Part shown: piece by piece, positions 30,577-36,478 of the stretch | Layout of the letters: every line of letters begins with the position of its first letter | Numbering within the stretch: position 1 is the stretch's first letter | From: Rhodovastum atsumiense | GTDB lineage: Bacteria; Pseudomonadota; Alphaproteobacteria; Acetobacterales; Acetobacteraceae | NCBI GenBank assembly: GCA_026225115.1 | Contig: JAMFSE010000023.1 | Coordinates: 1-36,478 of the forward strand | Direction of reading: 5' to 3' | DNA length: 36,478 nt | Translations under genes and position numbers: made by a program | The notes under the pieces: generated by a model | What the model saw: the letters and a program-made list of their open reading frames with translations, nothing else | Database searches by the model: none | Told to the model about the DNA's origin: nothing

Positions 30577-32739
30577 TTATTTATCGTCGCCGAGTTTGGC
30601 GAGACCGCTGAGGCCGGCGGCGAGGAAGCTGGCGGCGGCGTAGCCGAGCAGCGTGTTCGCGAGCAGCAGGGCGCCCCCCAATGAGAAAATCGGATCGATG
30701 ACGAAATTCTTGCGCTGGTCGAAATCGACGAAGGGGATCAGCGTGTCGAATGCGTAGAAGATGGCATTGAAGTGGATATAGTTTTCGACGGGGTGCATGC
30801 AGTTGAGATCGTAGATTCGCTGGAACAGACAGGCGCTGATCAGAGTCCATAACGGAATATAGAGATACAGCGGACGGAACGGCGCCGAGCCGAAAGCGAT
30901 GGCGCCGTCGAGCACGCCGCGCCAGAGCATGCCGATCAAAGGCAAGCCGCCATAGCGGGCACGGTTGCGCTCAAGCCGCAGCAGCACCCGGCGCGCCGCT
31001 TCTTCGAGACCGGCTTCGCGGAAGGTTTTGGCGAGCTGCAGATAGGGCCCGGGGGAGAAGCGGCGGACCTGTTCGCCGAGGCTGCCGGCATCGGTTGAAT
31101 GCTGTTGGCGCCAGGCGGTTCGATAGACAACCTCCCATGTCAGCCTGGCATAATTCCAGCCTCGATTGTTCCAGGGGGCATATTCGCGGTCGAGCAAATC
31201 GAGCCGCCAGGCGCTGTTCGCGTTCAGCTCGGCGATACGATCATAATCGGCATCCCGAAGATCGATCCGGTCGACGGCAGCCCAGCTGTTTTCGTCGTCC
31301 TGCAATTCGGTGACCGCTGCACCCGGCACGATGAAAATAATTTTGCGCGCCGGCGCCGGTGGCACATCGGTGTCCGGCCTGAGGTTCAGATCCTTCCAGA
31401 TGAAAGATCCGCCGATGGTCGCGCTGGCGGCGTATAGGCCGCAGATATCTTCGCCGTAATCGCGGGTCAGATCGGGGTCGGCATCGGACCAGGCATGGCG
31501 CTGGCCCGAGCGTTTGAATGTGAAGTTCCGGAAGTACGCGCCCTGCGCGATTTCCGCCTGGACATAGCGGATCATGCCATTGCTGCTGCTATGGGAGAAA
31601 TCGGCGACGCCGCTGATTGTTGCGCCGTCGAGGCAGACGGCGTCTTCGCCGGGAAAATTGAAGGCGGCGTTGTTATCCGCCAATAAATCGTCGCCGATGG
31701 TCACTGATGTCAGCGAAATGGCGCCATTGGCGGTGAACCGGTGGCGAAAATTGAGCGATGAATCAACCTTGAGCCCGGTGGCGCAGAAGGCATAGGTTTC
31801 GCGTTCATTGTCGTTGTTTTCATTCTCGCCGTCCGGGCCGGCTTTGATCCGGGTCCAGCCCTCGAGCCCAAAGGCGGTGGCTGTGAGCGTGGCGCCGTTG
31901 AGGTCGAGATCGCCGCGAATATGGGCGCCGTCGAAACGAAGTTCGCCGCGCGATGTGGCGCCGGCGTTATTTCCGATGCTGCTTGGGCTGAAGTAGGCGC
32001 TGCCGTCGATCTCGGCGCCGGCGGCTGAGAGGCTGTAGCCTTTGAGATTTTCAAGCCTGGCGCCGGTGCAGTCGAGGTTGCGCTGCAGGTGGCTGCCGTT
32101 GAGGCGGATTTCGCCGGTGACGGTGCAATCGGACAGCAGCAGATTGCCCTCGATGGCAGCGCCATCGGCGAGCAAAGCGACCGTATCGGAGTCAATTTTC
32201 GGCAGCGGGCCGAGCGTGATGCCGCGCAGGTCGAGATTGCCGCGGATATGGGCGCCCGAGAGCAGGATGCCGCCGGCGATCGAGAGCGGGATTTCGGTTC
32301 CGGGCAGTGCCAAGAGATCGACGCCGCCGGACCGCATGACCAGGCTTCCCGTTGCGTTGACGCGATTGGCGCGCATTGTGGGGAGATCGCCGCCGAGGAT
32401 TTCGAAGCCGGTGATTGTTGCATCGGTAAGGTTGATGCCGATGTCGGTTGCGGAGGATCCCGGGAGGAAGCGGCAGCGCCGGAGGCTCGGGATGATTTTA
32501 AGGGTGGTGGCGGCCAGATCCAGGCAGCCGGTGATGCTGGCCGCGTTCAGGGTCAGGCGGGCAATGTCCGGGGTTTCCGCCGGCATGGCTTCGAGCATGA
32601 GCCAGCGCAACAGCGAGGCATCGATCGGGAGGGAGTGCGTTGCGTCGATCAGGATTCCATCGGCGCCGGGGTTTTGGAATGCCGTTGCAATGAGGGAAGT
32701 TGCCTCAGGGCTGGTTCCGGCCGGAAACGCTGTTTTCAT
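30577..32739 (-). CDS. Large beta-helix (pentapeptide-like) membrane protein
   Basis: A 720-residue protein with no signal peptide. Residues about 40-510 consist of many imperfect repeats ending in patterns such as AHIRGNLDLRG, AAIEGNLLLSD and SHLQRNLDCTG, i.e. a right-handed beta-helix like pentapeptide proteins but with longer strands. A helical stretch follows (YLQLAKTFREAGLEEAARRV), then two or three membrane segments (PLYLYIPLWTLISACLF and LLLANTLLGYAAASFLAAGL) to the C terminus. Similar proteins in actinobacteria are labelled membrane-associated oxidoreductases without proof; I see no cofactor motif. Its role is unknown. The gene follows proB on the same strand after an AT-rich hairpin. 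Confidence 0.75.
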   Translation of the reverse strand: MKTAFPAGTSPEATSLIATAFQNPGADGILIDATHSLPIDASLLRWLMLEAMPAETPDIARLTLNAASITGCLDLAATTLKIIPSLRRCRFLPGSSATDIGINLTDATITGFEILGGDLPTMRANRVNATGSLVMRSGGVDLLALPGTEIPLSIAGGILLSGAHIRGNLDLRGITLGPLPKIDSDTVALLADGAAIEGNLLLSDCTVTGEIRLNGSHLQRNLDCTGARLENLKGYSLSAAGAEIDGSAYFSPSSIGNNAGATSRGELRFDGAHIRGDLDLNGATLTATAFGLEGWTRIKAGPDGENENNDNERETYAFCATGLKVDSSLNFRHRFTANGAISLTSVTIGDDLLADNNAAFNFPGEDAVCLDGATISGVADFSHSSSNGMIRYVQAEIAQGAYFRNFTFKRSGQRHAWSDADPDLTRDYGEDICGLYAASATIGGSFIWKDLNLRPDTDVPPAPARKIIFIVPGAAVTELQDDENSWAAVDRIDLRDADYDRIAELNANSAWRLDLLDREYAPWNNRGWNYARLTWEVVYRTAWRQQHSTDAGSLGEQVRRFSPGPYLQLAKTFREAGLEEAARRVLLRLERNRARYGGLPLIGMLWRGVLDGAIAFGSAPFRPLYLYIPLWTLISACLFQRIYDLNCMHPVENYIHFNAIFYAFDTLIPFVDFDQRKNFVIDPIFSLGGALLLANTLLGYAAASFLAAGLSGLAKLGDDK

Positions 32740-32795
32740 CCCATCACCCCCGCAACGAAGGCGCTGTCAGCGTCGCGCCCTTGCTCCGGAGTATA

Positions 32796-32837
32796 GAAGT
32801 CTTTTTGGTTCTTTTTCTTCAGAAAAAGAACTGCTTG

Positions 32838-32838
<1 letters not shown>
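32796..32838 (-). terminator. AT-rich 3'-end hairpin after proB (copy D)
   Basis: A perfect 11-bp stem GTTCTTTTTCT/AGAAAAAGAAC (32808-32831) with a 2-base loop begins 6 bases after the proB stop. On the minus strand CCAAAAAGACTTC follows. It is the fourth copy of the same arrangement in the window and probably ends the obgE-proB transcript before the beta-helix gene. Confidence 0.6.
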
Positions 32839-34992
<2,154 letters not shown>

Positions 34993-35019
34993 ACCTAATG
35001 CGGAGCGGGCCGAGCAAGA

Positions 35020-35289
35020 TTACTCTGCGGCTTCCTTGAGCGGAGTTACCGAGACGTGGACGCGGTCGTCGCTCTTGCGCTCGAACAGCACGTTGCCGTC
35101 GGTCAGCGCGAAGATGGTGTGGTCGCGCCCTAAGCCGACATTGGCGCCCGGCTTCACCTTGGTGCCGCGCTGGCGGATGATGATGTTGCCGGCAATGACG
35201 GCCTGGCCGCCGGATTTTTTAACGCCGAGACGGCGGCCCGCGGTATCGCGGCCGTTGCGGGATGAACCGCCTGCTTTTTTATGTGCCAT
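35020..35289 (-). CDS. rpmA: Large-subunit ribosomal protein bL27
   Basis: An 89-residue L27. The N terminus [20 protein letters not shown] is the universal L27 start that reaches the peptidyl-transferase centre, followed by [19 protein letters not shown]. It lies 12 bases after rplU in a standard rplU-rpmA pair. Basic and complete. Confidence 0.97.
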   Translation of the reverse strand: MAHKKAGGSSRNGRDTAGRRLGVKKSGGQAVIAGNIIIRQRGTKVKPGANVGLGRDHTIFALTDGNVLFERKSDDRVHVSVTPLKEAAE

Positions 35290-35301
35290 GGGTGCTGCTC
35301 C

Positions 35302-35616
35302 TTATGCCGCGTTGATGGCGGAGACGCGCAATACGGTCACGCACTGGCGGTGGCCGTTCTTGCGGCGGCTGTTCTGCCGGCGGCGCTTTTTGAAGATGAT
35401 GACCTTGTCCAGACGGTCCTGGGCGATGACGGTTGCGGTAACGCTGGCGCCGGCCAGGACCGGGGCGCCGATTTTGAGCGCGCCGTCGCCGCCGACAGCC
35501 AGAACGTCGGTGAAGGTGACGGTGGAACCGGCCTCAGCGTCGAGCTTTTCGACCTTCAGCACCTGTTCGGGTGCGACCCGGTATTGCTTGCCGCCGCTGC
35601 GGATGACTGCGAACAT
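35302..35616 (-). CDS. rplU: Large-subunit ribosomal protein bL21
   Basis: A 104-residue L21: [20 protein letters not shown] at the start and the conserved basic segment [20 protein letters not shown] near the end, which contacts 23S rRNA. First gene of the rplU-rpmA unit; the promoter lies about 75-100 bases upstream (35691-35718). Confidence 0.97.
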   Translation of the reverse strand: MFAVIRSGGKQYRVAPEQVLKVEKLDAEAGSTVTFTDVLAVGGDGALKIGAPVLAGASVTATVIAQDRLDKVIIFKKRRRQNSRRKNGHRQCVTVLRVSAINAA

Positions 35617-35690
35617 CGTAAAAAATCCAATCTAGAGGTCTCAAAACAACATGCGCGGCGAGGGGAGGACCCTGCCGCGGATTGCGGCGG

Positions 35691-35718
35691 GTTATAGCCG
35701 TGTGGGAGGGTGTGTCAA
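35691..35718 (-). promoter_or_regulatory. Sigma-70-type promoter of rplU-rpmA
   Basis: On the minus strand TTGACA (35718-35713) and TATAAC (35696-35691) are separated by 16 bases. Both hexamers are near consensus. Transcription would start near 35684 and leave a leader of about 70 bases before rplU. Confidence 0.75.
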
Positions 35719-35742
35719 TTGATAAGGGGTGGATTTGGGCAG

Positions 35743-35771
35743 TTGCCCCCTGCATGGCCGCCCCCTATAAG
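35743..35771 (+). promoter_or_regulatory. Promoter of tRNA-Ser
   Basis: TTGCCC (35743-35748) and TATAAG (35766-35771) are separated by 17 bases, and the tRNA begins 41 bases after the -10. Divergent from the rplU promoter. Confidence 0.6.
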
Positions 35772-35812
35772 CCGCGCGCTAGAGAGCATCGCGCAAGCGC
35801 ATGCGTCCCCAA

Positions 35813-35902
<90 letters not shown>

Positions 35903-35990
35903 ATTGAATTGCCTAAGTTAATGATTTTAAAAAATAATATTTCATTACGGTTGTATCTAAATACACCTCTTACTACACTGGTTCGGCGAA
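35903..35990. other. AT-rich segment next to tRNA-Ser
   Basis: This stretch is strikingly AT-rich compared with the rest of the window (for example ATTTTAAAAAATAATATTT). No gene, RNA or clear terminator is seen. It looks like acquired sequence beside the tRNA. Confidence 0.5.
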
Positions 35991-36426
35991 TGATGACGAA
36001 CTAGCGTGAACGTGCACGTAGCCGGCCCGATCAAACGAGCAACGATTACGCCGGCCGTGTGAGTGTTTTCCGGATCGTCGCCGATCTCCTGGGTGATCGA
36101 CAGCAGCTTGACGCCGTTCTTCGCCAGCTTGCGGACGTAGAACTCCATATCGAAGGCGTCGCGGAAAAAGCGGCTGAACGAGTGGAAGATCACCACGTCG
36201 AACGGCGCGGGCTTCGACGTGCCCGCCTCGATCATGCGCTGGAACTCGGGGCGACGGTCGTTGGTCGCCGACGCGCCTGGCTCCACATAGTTTCGACGCG
36301 CTGGTAGCCGCGCGAAGCGCAATAGGCTTCGCCCTGCTTGCGCTGGTCGGGGATGGAGACATCGTGCTCGGCCTGCCGCGCCGTCGAGACGCGCAGATAG
36401 AGGGCGGCGCGCAGCGGCACGGTCAT
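35957..36426 (-). pseudogene. Serine recombinase (resolvase/invertase family), frameshifted and truncated
   Basis: From ATG 36426 (GGGAG upstream) the first frame reads TVPLRAALYLRVSTARQAEH and SIPDQRKQGEAYCASRGYQ, with the catalytic Ser in RVST, then shifts near 36290. The next frame carries NYVEPGASATNDRRPEFQRM, FDVVIFHSFSRFFRDAFDME and LLSITQEIGDDP. Adding one base (GAA-ACx-TAT) would join them. After GDDP the usual continuation is missing; from about 36075 the sequence is unrelated, so the helical and DNA-binding domains are gone. This is a remnant of a large serine recombinase from a mobile element. Confidence 0.75.
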
Positions 36427-36478
36427 GGCGCTGGTCTCCCGGTCAAGTCATGGGACCGGCCCGAGCAGCTCATCGAAC
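36427..36478 (-). other. Possible 3' end of a gene upstream of the recombinase
   Basis: On the minus strand one frame reads FDELLGPVP followed by TGA, then GGGAG and the recombinase start. This could be the end of an upstream gene on the element, but only ten codons are visible. Confidence 0.2.

Overview
The window is about 36.5 kb of a high-GC, gene-dense bacterial chromosome. It most likely comes from an alphaproteobacterium, probably an acidophilic or acetic-acid-type Acetobacteraceae (Acidocella/Acidiphilium-like). This rests on the lptF-lptG-lptD-surA and rplU-rpmA-obgE-proB blocks, codon use rich in GCG/GCC, and AT-rich hairpin 3'-end elements resembling ones I associate with that family. 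The taxon is an inference; no marker gene was compared with a database.

Layout, left to right. (1) 1-853: accessory edge with the 3' end of an unknown gene and an MT-A70 adenine methyltransferase, overlapping tail to tail. (2) 1016-8368, minus strand: the outer-membrane/LPS block lptF-lptG-lptD-surA, with overlapping stops and starts, followed by a TIM-barrel protein and a short-chain dehydrogenase where pdxA-rsmA often sit. (3) 8492-11127: pyridoxal kinase (PdxY-like), a CBS-pair protein whose stop codon abuts a 140-bp MITE-like inverted repeat, a glycine-rich lipoprotein, and mscL. (4) 11128-13701: FGGY carbohydrate kinase and a divergent 2-oxoglutarate/Fe(II) oxygenase. (5) 13825-17108: a red/far-red light module, a bacteriophytochrome hybrid kinase translationally overlapping its heme oxygenase, which would supply biliverdin. 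(6) 17164-26293: mostly cell-surface glycan and lipid genes: two FkbM methyltransferases, the tRNA hydroxylase trhO, a PlsC acyltransferase, a rhamnan-synthesis-F-type protein, a methyltransferase-glycosyltransferase fusion, and a WecA-like initiating transferase preceded by three perfect 25-bp repeats. The region carries scars: a histidine-kinase relic joined to an FkbM gene, and two genes that appear to lose their 3' ends at one junction near 25.74 kb. (7) 26390-28274: SDR and a divergent LysR regulator with an operator-like dyad. (8) 28315-32739: a frameshifted potassium-channel-like protein, a helical protein of unknown family, a frameshifted small ORF and a 720-residue beta-helix membrane protein. 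(9) 32838-35902: proB, obgE, rpmA, rplU with a clear promoter and intrinsic terminator, then tRNA-Ser(CGA). (10) 35903-36478: an AT-rich stretch and a decayed serine recombinase, remnant of a mobile element.

At several places (channel gene, small ORF, serine recombinase, kinase relic) family homology or protein-like sequence would be restored by adding one base. This is either true decay or a sequencing indel problem, and it affects how far the broken genes should be trusted. I found no CRISPR array and no complete insertion sequence. The clearest candidates for something new are the tandem-repeat start region of the WecA-like gene, the channel/helical/beta-helix neighbourhood, and the repeated 3'-end hairpins.
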